DNA of 64,000 nt from Bimastos eiseni (GCA_959347315.1 OY365810.1:33109384-33173383); one strand, 5' to 3'; positions 1 to 11,955 are shown, numbered from the stretch's first letter. Translations and numbers: made by a program. Notes: generated from the letters alone by a model not told the origin.

Positions 1-89
1 AGGTACACACCCCGTGTCATGTGCGTACCTTGGTCTGTTTCTCTCAGACCAGTAAGCAAAAGGTGGCTTGCAGTGGGCAAGTGGGAACT

Positions 90-741
90 AGGACAACTAC
101 CCCGCGGATAATTACCCCCCGGACAGTTACCCCGGACAATTGCCCCCATGCAAATCACCCCTCGGACAATTAACCCCCGGACAATCACCCTCGATGCAAA
201 TAACCCCCAGGACAATAACTCCGATGCAAATAACCCCATAACAATAACCCCCGAATAGTAAAACGACATACATACATACATACATGCATGCATATATGCA
301 TATATACATACATACATACAACATACATACATACATACATAAATAAATACATACATACATACATACATGCATACATACATACATAAATACAACATACATA
401 CATGTATGCATGCATACACGTATGCATGCGTGCATACATACATACATAACTACATACATACATACAACATGCATACATACACACATACATACATGTATGC
501 ATACATGTATGCATGCATGCATGCATGTATGTATGTATGTATGTATGTATGTATGTATGCATATATGAATGCATTCACGTATGTATGGATGTATGTATAT
601 CGTGTCTTGCCCTTATACTATTCGGGAGGGTTATTGTCCGGGGGGTTATTTGCATCGGGGGTAATTGTCCGGGGGTAATTGTCCGGGGGTAATTGTCCGG
701 GGTAATTTGTACGGGGGTAATTGTCCGGGGGTAATTGTCCT
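90..741. repeat. Inverted-repeat element with (ACAT)n core
   Basis: The left arm (90-257) is built of degenerate copies of GGACAATTACCCCC with interspersed GATGCAAATAACCCCC. The right arm (626-741) holds the same motif reversed (GGGGGTAATTGTCC), repeated about seven times. Between them is an imperfect (ACAT/ATGT)n array (about 265-600). The ends match as inverted repeats (AGGACAACTACCCC versus GGGGTAATTGTCCT). This looks like a foldback element or inverted minisatellite. No convincing target duplication was found. Open frames here only translate the tetranucleotide repeat. Confidence 0.7.
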
Positions 742-2572
742 GTTACACCGGGGAATAGAGCAAGAGCATACAATACGAATATCGGGTTGAATTTCCAATG
801 TAAAAATTCCGGTTATTCTCAAGTAGGTCTATGGGCGACACTCATGGATTTTTGAGTGAAGACGAAATGGAGAAATTTGCATTGTTTTGATTTTATTTTG
901 TTGCATTTGTGTCTCATTCCTGAGATGACTGTTCCTGGGCGATGCACTCAGAAGATGTTGGTTGACGATATCTTAATTTATTATATGCAGCATGTCTTGA
1001 TGTAGGCCTAGTAGGGAAGTATTGAGGCCACAATACACGATAGGTTGTACATAAACGTTTGAATCTGGAAGCATGGGATTTATAGAAATTTGATAAAAAT
1101 TGCAATTTTAAATATGATAAATTGCCTGCCCAATTACTGATTTCTAAGTTCAGTTAATCTCAGAATGAATATCTACCGTCTCATGAGCCTTTGGATAAAT
1201 TAAACGTCTGGATCATATAGAATTACGAATGGCTATGTTGATCCGTTGAATGAGGGCTACTAGATAACTATAGATCACTATTAACACCAAATCTTGCCCC
1301 TCTCTGTAGGCCTACCGCACGATCACTGCTATAACTAAATCGACAAGTTTATAATCAACTGTGTATAGGTACACATAACAGTGGATACAGGTGAATAAAA
1401 TCAGACGTAGAGCTTCGCTGTCAAATTAGGAGACAAACAACATGTCACAGATTAATTAATTTTACGTCGATGACTTATACAGCACAATGGTGTCATCGAT
1501 CAGTGACCCACGTCAGGTTGTTCAGCAAAAGAATGGTGGGGTCATATATGACAGAAAAATTCTTTTCTGGACAGGTGTGTGTTTTCTATCATTGTAAACC
1601 AGTTCCCAATTTAGTGGACACGCCATGATATGCAGAAATTAAAAATTTGTCTAAAGTCCGCTGCCTTCTACAATTGACCATTAAATTTGTCAATTTCAAT
1701 TGAGCAAAATATGCAATCTATTTCTTTTCCTCGATAAGATAAGTAACTAAATAAATAACCTTTATTTGTTATTGACGAACACATATGCATTATCATCATC
1801 ATCATCATCATCACCGCTTTCTTACCTCAGCCCTCAGGCGGAGTTGAGAATGAATGAAGCATGTCCACTGTTAACTCCATGCAGGGCTACCTTCAATGTT
1901 AGTCAAAGTGATTGTATGTCCTCATTAATGTTGTCTATCCATCATAGTCTAGGTCTGTCTTTGTTTCTTCTTCCCTCGGATCCTGAGTGCAGTGTATTGT
2001 GTGGGATTCTGAGTATTCATCTGGCATTCTCTGTACTTGTCCAAACCATCGTAATCTTCGTTGAACCAATGCATGTCCAGTAGAGCTATTTGGATATCAT
2101 ATGCTTGTCATGGGTGTCCGTGCTGTTATATAACACACCGAGCTGAGGAACCGAGTTCGATTTGGCAGAGCATCATGTTCATGTTCAAGAAAAGTTTTTT
2201 GGGCCACTTTTGACGTTGGCATACGACAGGGAATCAGATAAAGTAAGGACCATTCAAAAACGAGTATCTAGTAACGATTAATGCTTTATAGTTTGACCAT
2301 ATTTATACCTTCTCAGTCAGCAACAACAGCCACGTGAAATTTTCAAACATGTTTTAACTCTAGACAGAGATACAAACACATGTAAATAACTGGCAGGTAT
2401 CGTGCCCCCTCCAGTTAATTGCTACACATTGCATCTACAAAGGAAACATCGCTTGTGATGCTACGGCTAATGATACATTGATCAATTAAATTGATTCTTT
2501 TACTAAACTACAGAGATCAACGATACCGCCGTCTAAAACACACTTGCACCTGGCGATGTTTCCAACTCATTT

Positions 2573-4810
2573 TCAAATTATAGTTTGTCCGGTTGCTGAG
2601 TTACTAATGACATTCATGACGCTATTGACGCTGTTGTCGCTTTCCGTGCGTCGCCTGCTGCAGAGTAGCTGACTTAGATACTTTTTGACTGGATCCAACT
2701 TTGCAGCATAGATGAACGGATTGAGACAGACGTTCAAGAAGGCGATGAAGACCGTAACGAAGCGTATATCTGAAGTGAACACCGTTATAAATCTCAGATT
2801 GTAGAGAAAGAAGCCGATGCGAGTTGGAGACCAACAGAGAACGAAGCAAACAGAGATGGTAAGGAAAGTTTTGATGATGCTCATTTGGGTTTTCATGGTC
2901 TTCTGTTGAGCAGCGCTCTTCATCATGTTGTTGAAGTTAACTACACGCACCAAAAATATACAGGCAATAACGTCAATTTGAGCTTGGTTGAAAACATTTT
3001 AACATTATGTGCTAGTAGTTAAGTTCTGTATGGCGAGCGAGTGAACCATAACATTAAACAGCCCGTAAGATCCGAAATAGGCATCATTTGAGTTTCATCT
3101 GATAGTTGGTCCTTGAGAATTTCCTAACCAATTCGTCTTGAATCAGCCACTCATTTAGCGCTCATAATTACCTGCATCCCAAGTTTTTCTGTCTCCTTGT
3201 TTAGGGCTATTAAACCTGGAGCGTTCACAACTTACATGTGCTTCGCGTTATGGACTCATGGGTAAACCTGATGAAGCAAACATACACACACTGGTCTTTA
3301 GATCAGACTCGGAATCAATAGGGCAAACCAAATCAATATTGATTCTGAGTCTGATCTAAAGACCAGTGTGTGTATGTATGTCTTTGATCTCAAGGCCATT
3401 GGAGGCCATAGATATGAGAAAATATGAATCGAAATGCAAAGCAAATATCAAATGGTAACAGGAAATCTTTTCTTAGAATAGCTAGTTCAATAAACAATAT
3501 AAATCAATACACTTTTGTCGCGATAGTTTCAGTGTCTGACAGCATAAAAGCGTTCAACGCCTCAAATTACAACATCAGATTCCTGAGATCGTACCGTACG
3601 GTTTTAGGACCGATTCTAAAATCATGATGCAAAACCTTTTACTAGCATGTCAACAGTGACATGCTATTTGATGTCTAATTGGAATGCGATTATTCTAATA
3701 TTTAATAAAATAGGCCTAAATGTCTCTGATGTTATATGAACGACGTTGTTGAACTGTGTCATGACTACATAATATATGATCTATGTTTCTACGTCAGCCC
3801 ACGTACTTCCGGCTACTCCGCTTTCCTTTTTTCCGGTTACTGGCTAACGGTCAAGATGTCGGACATTTCAGTTTGTTTGCTTGATGACATTTTTTTCAGC
3901 TTAAAGTTCGTTCACTTATCACACTAAGATCTATTAAGGTTAACACTGCTGACAGTTGTGGCTTGATAATAGAAATCGCAAAGCTGGTTTGCTGGGTCGG
4001 TTTAGCTGTTAGCATTCAACGCCCAAGAAGTTAAAGTGTTCTCATAGCAACTCATTTCTCAGGTATGATAACTATTTAACTATATATTAAATATTGCTCA
4101 CTTGCGAATTTTTAACGCTTCAATAATTCATAGACCTATTGGAACAGTGAGTAACGCAATTGCTCTACCTTTATATTTTACAGACTTAACTGTAACTTGA
4201 GACACGTACCTGGAACTATGCGTTTGTGTGTGACCCGCAGTATTCTTGAATAGCAGAACACGAAGACAACCAGCGGCACAACGAAGGACATCATAAATCT
4301 ATAGACGGCGTAAGCGGTGGCATTCAAAGTAGCCGGAAACTGACCGAAAATGAGGCACTCACCTCTTGTGACGTCGTTGCTAATGAACGAAACGCATGCG
4401 TTAAAGGCCAAGTCGAAGTTTACCCACGTCAAGCTAATCGCCACAAAGTACATCCACTGGCGACAGTGTTTCTTGTGGAACATCGCATGAACTATCTTCA
4501 CGTATCTTTCTAGAGTCAAGACGACAAGGTTGGCTGTGGAACAACCCAAGAAATGCCAAACCAACGTCTCGCTGGTCAGAGTTTTGCAGAGCAACCTTCC
4601 AATAACGATACTGTAATCGATGTTCAACATTTTAACAACGTAGCTGAGAACGAGTAGCAAGCAACAGAGAAAGTCAAGAGTCATCTGATTAAAAACGATG
4701 GACATCTCATACTTTCGGGCTTTCGACTTGGCAAGAATTAGAAGCATTAGAAGGTTCGCGACTGCACCAATGAATCCAATCGCGACAACAGACGTCTCGA
4801 AAGCAACCAT
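2573..4810 (-). CDS. Rhodopsin-like GPCR, gene A (two exons)
   Basis: This is a seven-transmembrane class A G-protein-coupled receptor of the plasma membrane; the ligand is unknown. Exon 1 is 4210-4810 (601 nt, ATG at 4810, TM1-TM5) and exon 2 is 2573-2940 (TM6, TM7, tail). The intron is 2941-4209, with donor CCAG|GTACGTG and acceptor GTGTAG|TTAAC, in phase 1. The product is 322 residues. Visible landmarks are N19 in TM1 (GAVAN), D46 in TM2, C75 and C152 for the TM3-ECL2 disulfide, ERY at 101-103, W129 in TM4, P179 in TM5, CWSP at 236-239 and NPFIY at 274-278. The N-terminus is very short (about 7 residues) and an N-A-T sequon lies in ECL2. All class A signatures are present, so it should be functional. 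I could not place it in a named subfamily; it looks like a lineage-specific expansion with genes B, C and D. Confidence 0.9.
3281..3376. repeat. Near-perfect hairpin in intron of GPCR A
   Basis: A 39-nt arm (3281-3319) is the reverse complement of 3338-3376 with one mismatch, separated by an 18-nt loop. It lies inside the intron of gene A and is absent from the intron of pseudogene B. It could be a small foldback transposon or a hairpin transcript; nothing in the sequence decides between these. Confidence 0.8.
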
Positions 4811-5029
4811 TATTAGAATTATTTCAGCGGTAATATTATTTAAAAAATCGATCTCGGATAAATATATCTATTGGATACAGATTTCACGAATACGCGCCTT
4901 GGGAGGCCGATACGCCTACAAGGAAATATGCAAGTGAAAGTTTTGCAATGTGAATATCAAATCGTATGAAAGGCTATTGACAACTTGATTGCTGTATAAA
5001 GAATGCAGCAATGCGTCTGCGCGGCGCAT

Positions 5030-5039
5030 CTTATAAGAG
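5030..5039 (-). promoter_or_regulatory. TATA-like element upstream of GPCR A
   Basis: On the minus strand this reads CTCTTATAAG, about 220 bp upstream of the gene A start codon. It is identical in copy B (16568-16577). The comparable placement of TATA motifs in genes C and D supports a core promoter role. No experimental evidence. Confidence 0.45.
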
Positions 5040-5139
5040 AGCCACGTGCGCATTTTGACGTCGCATAGCAACATGAATCAATACGTGACGAATAATTGGC
5101 GTCAATCTGTTGAGGTCTCTGTTTATTGCTTTGATCTTT

Positions 5140-5977
5140 GTTATGAATTATGCTGCCATAGTTTTGTCTAAGCCCGTTAGGATCATCTTCCGTGAGTTGC
5201 ATGGGTTCTCTGTGTAGCAATGGTTTCTCTATTTTTCTGAATTGACTCCTAGGTCTCATCTCTGACAAAATCTTGGCACTTCAACTCTCCCACGTCTTTA
5301 TTTGATGGTTAATCACAAGGTTGGCCCCTCCAACAGTTGTTTCTTAAGTTTCCGAGAAGTTCTTTGATTTTCAAAAAATCAGCCTTCAGGTTCAGTTACT
5401 TTAAGGATATCATATCCCCTCAAAGACCTATATATATGTACCTCACCGCTCTGGGGTTGAACTTCAAAGTAAGAGACTGCTCGGTGAGGCAATGACATCA
5501 GTGGAGCTGGCTTCGGTGATGCGCGAGTTGTTTTGGCTCACCGGGAACCCAGAAAATGGCTGACCGACGCAAGAGGTAGGTGTTGGAAGGACGTCTGAGG
5601 GCAAATTAGGCCTAAACGACAGACCTACGGACCACCATACCTTACCAGGAGAGGGGTGGTCACCACATAGAATAGCATTAAGAAACCTCAAAATGAATAC
5701 GTACATGTACTCAAATAGTATATGTAGGCTATTAGTTGAGGCCTTATCGTCGGCATAATGACTGACGGATAAGAGGAGAGAAGGAGAGAGTGAAGGATAT
5801 AATTGACTGGTGTCAGGCACGCACGATTAAAAAATAAGTTATTTTTCGAAGCCCAAACACTGATGATGACTCTGGTAGCCAGTAAAATTATTGATAGCGT
5901 AGTTAATTTATTTGTAGGGTAAAGCAAATAACTTACATGATTAAGTGACGTAAATAAGTAGCTGCAGGTATGGTAAG
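5140..5977. other. Intergenic, no gene recognised
   Basis: Frames open for 100-120 codons on the minus strand (5464-5820, 5688-6050) show no domain, codon bias or conserved motif, and they overlap each other. I see nothing else apart from the 8-bp target site at its right end. Confidence 0.5.
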
Positions 5978-6188
5978 CAGAGGTGTAAGAAAGTTTTGAA
6001 AAGTAGGAGGCATCATTTAAAAAATATTGCGCGAAATGGGGGGGGGGCACACATTATCTTAGCAAAAGTAATCTTAAAAATCCATTGGATAAACATAAAA
6101 AGAAGCGAATTGGGGGGGCACATGGGGGGTACTGAGCACTAAAACTGGGGGGCCGGTGGCCCCCTGCCCCCCGCTTGTTACACCCCTG
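5978..6188. mobile_element. Short hAT-like non-autonomous element
   Basis: The left end is CAGAGGTGTAAG and the right end is the inverted TTACACCCCTG. It is flanked on both sides by the perfect 8-bp duplication ATGGTAAG (5970-5977 and 6189-6196). An 8-bp duplication with CAG...CTG termini is typical of hAT transposons. The 211-bp body holds G-runs and no coding capacity. Confidence 0.8.
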
Positions 6189-6604
6189 ATGGTAAGATAA
6201 TTAATTTATCAGTGATTGACGAGTGAAATGCAAAAATGGCTACCATGAAACTTCGCAACTTAATGATGAAATAACATATTCGACGAAACAATCTTTACTT
6301 TGTGAGAGACGTTTAAGTGCAGACGTTGTAAAAACATGTGACTAACGAAGTCAGTTCTATAACCACACTCCAGTTTCAACTGTTCCGTTGAAAAAAGCAG
6401 ACATAGGCCTACACGACATACGCAATAATTGTAATCAGTATCTTTCGTGTTTCGACTCGTGATTGGTTCATTTGCATAATAATTGGTTTTCAAACGATGT
6501 CTATGACGCTCTTTGTAGTTCATCCATATACTGAGTTGCAGAGATTTTGACATAAATGTTTTTACACTAGATTCAATTTAAAGGCGTAGTAGATTACGTC
6601 GGAC

Positions 6605-7289
6605 CAGAGTTGTCTATGGGTCCAATTTTCATGATCAGACCCAACCCGACCCATTATAACTGTAGCCCACCCGACCCGACTTTTAAAGGCAAATATCTGA
6701 CCCGACCCATGACGTATATGACCCGACACAATCCGACCCGCCGTTAGTGCTAATTATACTCATATTATTTATCGTCAAATTAAATGTAAAAACGCAGCAC
6801 AGTCAGACCGTCAAAATGATCATAATTTTGATTTGTGGGGACGTATCGGGGAAGAGATCCTTTATTTAATCCATTTATTTTGGCCTAATCTTTATTCCTC
6901 CATAAATATAATATGCAAACGAATTCCGGATATTATTGGCTATGTAAGAATCCGGCCCGCATGCCCCAGCGTTGCCATCTCAGCTAATTCACACCTTTGT
7001 AATAATGCCCTGACCTTTCGTTTTTCATAAAAAAGAACAAATCCGGTGTTGCCTACGTCTTTGCGCTAATTCCTTCGCCATATTCAACTTATTTGATTGT
7101 AACTGGTTAAAACTGTGAATCTTACTGAGTTTATAATTAAGCTATGCAAAAAATTGATGGGTCGAAATGGGTCCGAGTTTGGGACCCGACCCAATCCGAC
7201 CCGCCAGGGTTTTTACCCGACCCGACCTGCCTAATCCACAGATATCCGTGACCCGATCCCCGGATTGACCCGACTCGTGGACAACTCTG
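6605..7289. mobile_element. hAT-like non-autonomous element with GACCCG arrays
   Basis: Termini are CAGAGTTGTC and, inverted, GACAACTCTG. The flanking octamers are CGTCGGAC (6597-6604) and CTTCGGAC (7290-7297), a duplication with one mismatch. Both sub-terminal regions carry repeats of the type GACCCGACCC oriented toward the ends, leaving an AT-rich core. No transposase is encoded. Confidence 0.75.
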
Positions 7290-7297
7290 CTTCGGAC

Positions 7298-8177
7298 ATT
7301 CAAGAATATTTCGTTCACCTAAATTTTATTTTTGGAATGAGCATATTATACAAAATGTGGTATCGATGGTTTAAATGAAACGAAAACAAACAGAAGAAAA
7401 TCTTTTATGATATTCAATATGGCTCACATGATCGCCTGTCTCTTGGATGTTCTTCGTCATGTTACTAAATTGAAATGCTGTTGGAAATAGGAAATCGTTC
7501 AACTCACAACGTATGACCAATTTATTCTCCGCGACTATGACTTCCTCGTCCGATCGACGTACTTGTAGTTGGCACAATTACGCGAATTATAAAATTGGTC
7601 CCTTAAGTAGTCTAATTCCAAAATCACTTGGTGATGAAGAATATTAATTATTAATTTTAGCCTAAATTATAGCGTAGGCTATTATTTAGGTTAAAATGTA
7701 ATTCCAATATCACTTGGTGATGAAGAATATTACATACTAATTTTAACCTAAATTAAAGCGTGTGCTGAACTTTGTGGTCAGCACAGAAATGGTGTCGCCA
7801 ACTGGCGACCGTAAGTGAACTAGCACAACGGCTATCGACAATGGTGGAGGAAATGACTGTCAGAAACATGTTTGTTGGCAAATAGTGATTTGCGATTAAG
7901 TTAGTTCCTAATCTTTACCCCCCCCCACTAAAACCAAAAGCAACGCAATGTAAATCAAAGGAATCATTGCGGAACTCAATGAGATGATAACCAAAGGCGC
8001 TAAACCAATAATGTTAGGACACATGGATTTAAACTTGTTGTAAGACTACTCAAAGCAATACCCATGCCCAACATTTTTAGGAGGAAAATAGCGAAGTAGG
8101 GGTTTGCTTGCTGATGCCATGCCATCAGTGGTGGCTTTACCACCTACATGCAGGGCTCAACGCGAGGTGGAAAGACC
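7298..8177. other. Intergenic with a short tandem duplication
   Basis: About 7610-7760 contains two diverged copies of a roughly 90-bp segment sharing TCACTTGGTGATGAAGAATA. A 68-codon frame on the minus strand (7371-7577) has no recognisable feature. No gene is supported. Confidence 0.5.
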
Positions 8178-8944
8178 CAGGGTTGTATGGTCTCGGGACA
8201 GTGTCTCGGTCTCGAGACGTCTCGAGACAGTTTCTTAGTGTCTCGGTCTTGGTCTCGGAAGCCTAATTTTTAGAAACTGTCTTGAAGTGAAAGTCTTGTT
8301 CTGTCTTGAACAAGCGGTCTCGATAGGTTTCGCGTTAACTGTCTGACAATTTTGCACTAGAAACTTAAACCGGAATTTAAGAAAAACGGTAATTCTGGTA
8401 AGCGCGCGAGTCACATGATACTGAAATCAATTCAATTGTCTTAAAGGGGGAAAATGTCTGAGAGAGAACCTGAAATTGTGAAGTTTGCGTTTACGCAATT
8501 TGAAGTTATGCCTACTGACAAACAATTGGCTATTAGCTTGTCATTGATATAAAACCACCATAACCGAAACGATCAGAACAACTTCGAGTTTCTCAGGGTG
8601 AGTAAGAATATGCGCAAATTTGTAATTTCCTTTGGTATTTGTATCGAATTTGCTTGTTTAAAATCGTCTTTCTTTATACTATTCAGGAGATAGGCCGAAA
8701 AAGAAATATCGAAAAAGATAAAACTCGGCAATATAATAACTGTTCTTGGGAATCGGTACGATATACATTATAATTAAGTTTCAAATTGAAATTACAAATG
8801 AACCTTATTCCCGAAAACTGATACACTAGTATTTTTACAGCCTTTTATATCGGATCACTCGTCTTTCACTGTCTCGAGCTGTCTTGAATCTAGTGTCTCG
8901 GTCTCGTCTTGGTCTTGAAGTTTAAAGTCTTGCATACAACACTG
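8178..8944. mobile_element. hAT-like element with GGTCTCGGTCTTGG sub-terminal repeats
   Basis: Termini are CAGGGTTGTATG and CATACAACACTG, nearly perfect inverted repeats. The 8-bp duplication GAAAGACC is perfect (8170-8177 and 8945-8952). Arrays of GGTCTCG/GTCTTGG lie just inside both ends, and the core has no transposase. It belongs to the same group as 16594-17391 and 45798-45999. Confidence 0.85.
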
Positions 8945-9153
8945 GAAAGACCTAGCAGGAACATTGAACAGGTTTGCATTGCTATTGTCGCTGCTTCCTT
9001 GTATTCTGTTCAAATCTAAATCCTTGATAAGTAATATGAAAAACCCACAATGAACCATAATACCAGATGAAACCGGATGTCATCTGTTGAGTGATGCCAG
9101 TATTCATCTACTGTATGCCATGAAATTGTCATCTCTCGACTGCCAGTGTCCTG

Positions 9154-9369
9154 ATGTGTCGTGAGCCTATAAGAAATTATTATGTGTCAGGCGATGCCCT
9201 GCTGACGGGATCTGTCAATTGGTCCATAGAAAACATCGCCACGTTGACAGCTGGGGACAGATCCATTGAGGTTGTACATTCAGTATTCCATTGGACACAC
9301 ATTCGGGCTTGGATATATTCTCTCGTTATTATCTTGATCTGGTGTTATTTTGCTGCCATTATAGCGTAG
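9154..9369 (+). pseudogene. GPCR relic, TM3-TM4 region, opposite strand
   Basis: The reading frame aligns with the TM3-ICL2-TM4 part of the local GPCR family: VVHSVFH corresponds to IVHAMFH, followed by an Arg/Ala-Trp-Ile/Met-Tyr stretch and a hydrophobic TM4 with a conserved Trp. The ERY motif is replaced by D-R-S. No TM1-2 or TM5-7 sequence is visible next to it, so it appears to be a fragment of a plus-strand paralogue. Alternatively it is a single exon of an unrecognised receptor, which I think less likely. Confidence 0.55.
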
Positions 9370-9796
9370 GCCTTAAACTGTATCATTTCCCAATTCATTC
9401 AAATATATTCGATGGGAAATGAAATGGCAGAGTTATGTGCTTCACAGCTGATTTGTTATCTGGGGATTGTAATACAATGCAAAGACTGCATTTGATTTCT
9501 ATGGCTCTTCCTATAAAGTTCAGACGTGCACACATCTAGGCCCGTTGAGAGCAAAGTGGGTGCCCGGTTAAACTTATATTTTTGACTGATTGACAGTATA
9601 CAGTACCAAGCATGTTGCAAAATTTCAAGCACTAAACTTACATCATACATGTACATGATACATCACTCACTTATCAAGGTTTTCATCGATTCATCATCAT
9701 TCATCATTATCAGTCAGCCTGCCTCCGTCTGAATGATGATGAAAATAATAGTTTTCTTTAATTCCTAATTTTAAGGAAAAAAGATAAAAAGGAAAA

Positions 9797-10150
9797 ATGA
9801 AAGCCTACAAACATCCACAAACTGCAGTTGTTGAAACAGTTTTGCTTGTAAAGTCTGCAAGGGATGAGTTCAGAGATGAAATATTTTATCCGATTGTTGA
9901 TTCCGTAGTTGATGGACTTAAAAAACGTTTTGTTGCAGTGTCAAGTCTTTTACAACAAACTTCCAGCTTCCGTTGCAAGTGCAGAGAAATCATTCAGTGT
10001 GTTAAAATGAGTCAAACACCATCAGCGGGCAACAATGTGTCAAAACAGAGTCAATGGATTTTCAATGTTGCCATTGAAGCGGAGTTGGCAAAAACATAAA
10101 ATTTTGATTTAGCTATTGATTCTTCTGAAAGCAAAAAGGCCAGAAAGGCT
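9797..10150 (+). pseudogene. Decayed hAT transposase, C-terminal dimerisation region
   Basis: The first frame resembles the segment preceding the hAT dimerisation domain (E-I-F-Y-P-I-V-D, then L-K-K-R-F). After a frameshift near 9950 the next frame reads LPASVASAEKSFSVLK, which matches the hAT C-terminal signature of LP, SAE, SFS and LK. It later returns to the first frame (AIEAELAKT). At least two frameshifts and a stop make it inactive. It could be the remains of an element related to the non-autonomous hAT copies nearby, but no termini link them. Confidence 0.7.
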
Positions 10151-10159
10151 ATGTCACGA

Positions 10160-10825
10160 TCCTTCTTGATCCGTGACGGTTCGTTTTCTCATCTATCAAA
10201 CACGAACAACGACGCATCTTTGATGTTTATGGGACTGCTGAAGCACACTTAATAATTATTGAGCAGTGCTTTAATTTTACAGAGTCGGCCCATAATTTCA
10301 TTCTAGGTACTTGATAATTTTAATAAAATACAGCTCCGCTACTGTGATTTACATACATTTACAACTCCGTCATTTTATTTAAAAATACACAGTCCAAAGT
10401 AATGTCACTGTTCATAATTAGTGATTAATTATTATTTTTATTATTAATCCTGCGTAGCAATGGGATACAGCAACTCCAATTATTCTGAGTACAAATTATT
10501 TCATTTGTACTATGAACTAATAGTCACGGAGTGGTAAACCATGATCAACGAACTATCCATTGAATCTTATTTTGAACTCATTGGTTACATTCTGGTGCCA
10601 GAATGATGTAAGGGACAAAACAGAGACAGACATTCCAATCAAAATTTAAAAACGTCCTCTTGACACGTTCCAAAAGAAACTGTTTCTGTTTCTTTGCTTT
10701 AGGTCTAATTACTGTTTCTTTCTTCCCTGTCCTCAGCTGCTGGTCGGTTTATCTGAGGTAAAAATTGTGAACACAAAGTGCCATGCTGGTTGGTCTCCAG
10801 CATGTTTGACTGCGACCCTTTCATT
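10160..10825. other. AT-rich intergenic stretch
   Basis: No gene, repeat boundary or RNA feature is recognised. It is AT-rich with short runs only. Confidence 0.4.
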
Positions 10826-10828
10826 CAT

Positions 10829-10950
10829 ACACACACACACACACACACACGTACACACACACACGCGTGCACGCGCACACACACGAACACACACACGCAC
10901 ACACACACGCGCACGCCCACGCGCATATATATATACATATATATATATTC
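10829..10950. repeat. (CA)n-rich microsatellite
   Basis: An imperfect CACA/CGCA run is followed by a short TATATACATA stretch. Translations of it are low-complexity Thr/His and are not genes. Confidence 0.9.
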
Positions 10951-11144
10951 ATTTTGAACTAGTCTAGCACTTGACAACGTTTGCTCAAAATTTAATAGTT
11001 AAAAATATCGATTCGAATTTTTCTTTACCAGTAGCGCAGTTATTCGTTGCGTCATCTATCTTGGTGGATTTATCATGAAAGATGCTTTAAATTCTCCGGG
11101 TCTGTACACTGACCGGAATCTGTTATTACACTTTGATCGTTCTA

Positions 11145-11409
11145 TATGGCCGATTGGTTAGAGCGGTCGGCCCGTAACACTTAGTGTGCGCTAAGTGAGC
11201 GGGTCAGAGGCGTCAGTCACTGTGTAGGGACCTTGAGCAAGTCCTCGTCCTGGGAGTCACTGTGTAGCGACCTTGAGCAAATCCTTTCCGCAAAATTCTC
11301 TGCAGTAGGCCTACTACTGCAAATGCGCCGTCGAGGCGTGTGTGTGCACTTCTGAGCAGAAAATGTTGGAAGAAGGGCGGGATCAAATTTCGGCAATAAA
11401 TAAATAAAT
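11145..11409 (+). mobile_element. tRNA-derived SINE
   Basis: A tRNA-like head (ATTGGTTAGAGCGGTCGG resembling an A box) is followed by the family body: AGTCACTGTGTAG, CCTTGAGCAAGTCC, GTCGAGGCGTGTGTG, TTCTGAGCA and AATGTTGGAAGAAGGGC. The B box region is disrupted by an internal duplication of the CACTGTGTAG...GAGCAA segment. It ends in an AATAAATA tail. Other copies lie at 13828, 18966, 25630 and 33488. Confidence 0.85.
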
Positions 11410-11419
11410 GTAATCTAGT

Positions 11420-11955
11420 GTAATGGAGCACTTATATAGCGCCAACTAAACACAATGCAAAACGGAAATAAGAAAGTCTTCAAGCGCTTCCGGAAGGCAG
11501 CAGGGGCGAGAGAGAGAGAGAGCAGCTGCTTCAGAAAAGAAAGAGGGAAGCTGTTCCAGCTGGTGGGACCAACGTAGCGAAGCTCTATATCCTAGATGCA
11601 ACACGATCAAAACTTCAAACGCAATTGTTGGCACCTGACAAATCAGCTCAGCATATTTGCGGGAGAACGCCAATTGTGACTTCGTTAGTCTTATGAGCAT
11701 TGCTTGCATGTCGATGAACCATCTTGTTAGTGAGCTTTAAGTATCAGCGCACAAACCGCGATAATCCTACTCCCAAATTGTTGGTGTAGGTCATTCCACG
11801 GCAAAGGACTCACTACTGTAAAATCTGGGTTAGAGAAGTTTGCGACTGGACTGAGGAAGATTGAGTATCGATCTTGATTCCTGATGACGTAGATGGACAT
11901 TTGAGCATCGGAGAAAACGAGCCTGTCATACATGGCAAAAGAATTAAACATGTAG
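11420..11955. repeat. Possible LINE-derived segment
   Basis: It begins with ATATAGCGCC, the reverse of the GGCGCTATAT motif seen at the 3' end of L2/CR1-like LINEs elsewhere in the window (about 38960). Minus-strand frames of 87 and 74 codons lack recognisable domains. The repeat origin is an inference. Confidence 0.35.

Larger units (their letters stand above)
886..5130. repeat. Duplicated block, copy A (carries GPCR gene A)
   Basis: The block is collinear with 12666-17470. Similarity begins near the shared string GATGCACTCAGAA (about 940 and 12725) and continues through 3' flank, exon 2, intron, exon 1 and promoter, ending near GGTCTCTGTT (about 5120 and 17460). Copy B carries an extra SINE (13828-14018) and an hAT-like insertion (16594-17391) that copy A lacks. 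The non-exonic part 886-2560 contains only a short (CAT)n run (about 1790-1813) and no recognisable gene. Confidence 0.8.

Noticed and set aside
127..678. Open frames of about 100-130 codons rich in Cys, Met, Tyr, Val and His.
   Set aside because: They translate the (ACAT)n/(ATGT)n array in all frames on both strands; the repeat has no stop codons by chance.
4957..5268. A 103-codon minus-strand frame upstream of GPCR A.
   Set aside because: It overlaps the conserved TATA-like promoter segment, and copy B (16495-16776) does not keep the same protein.
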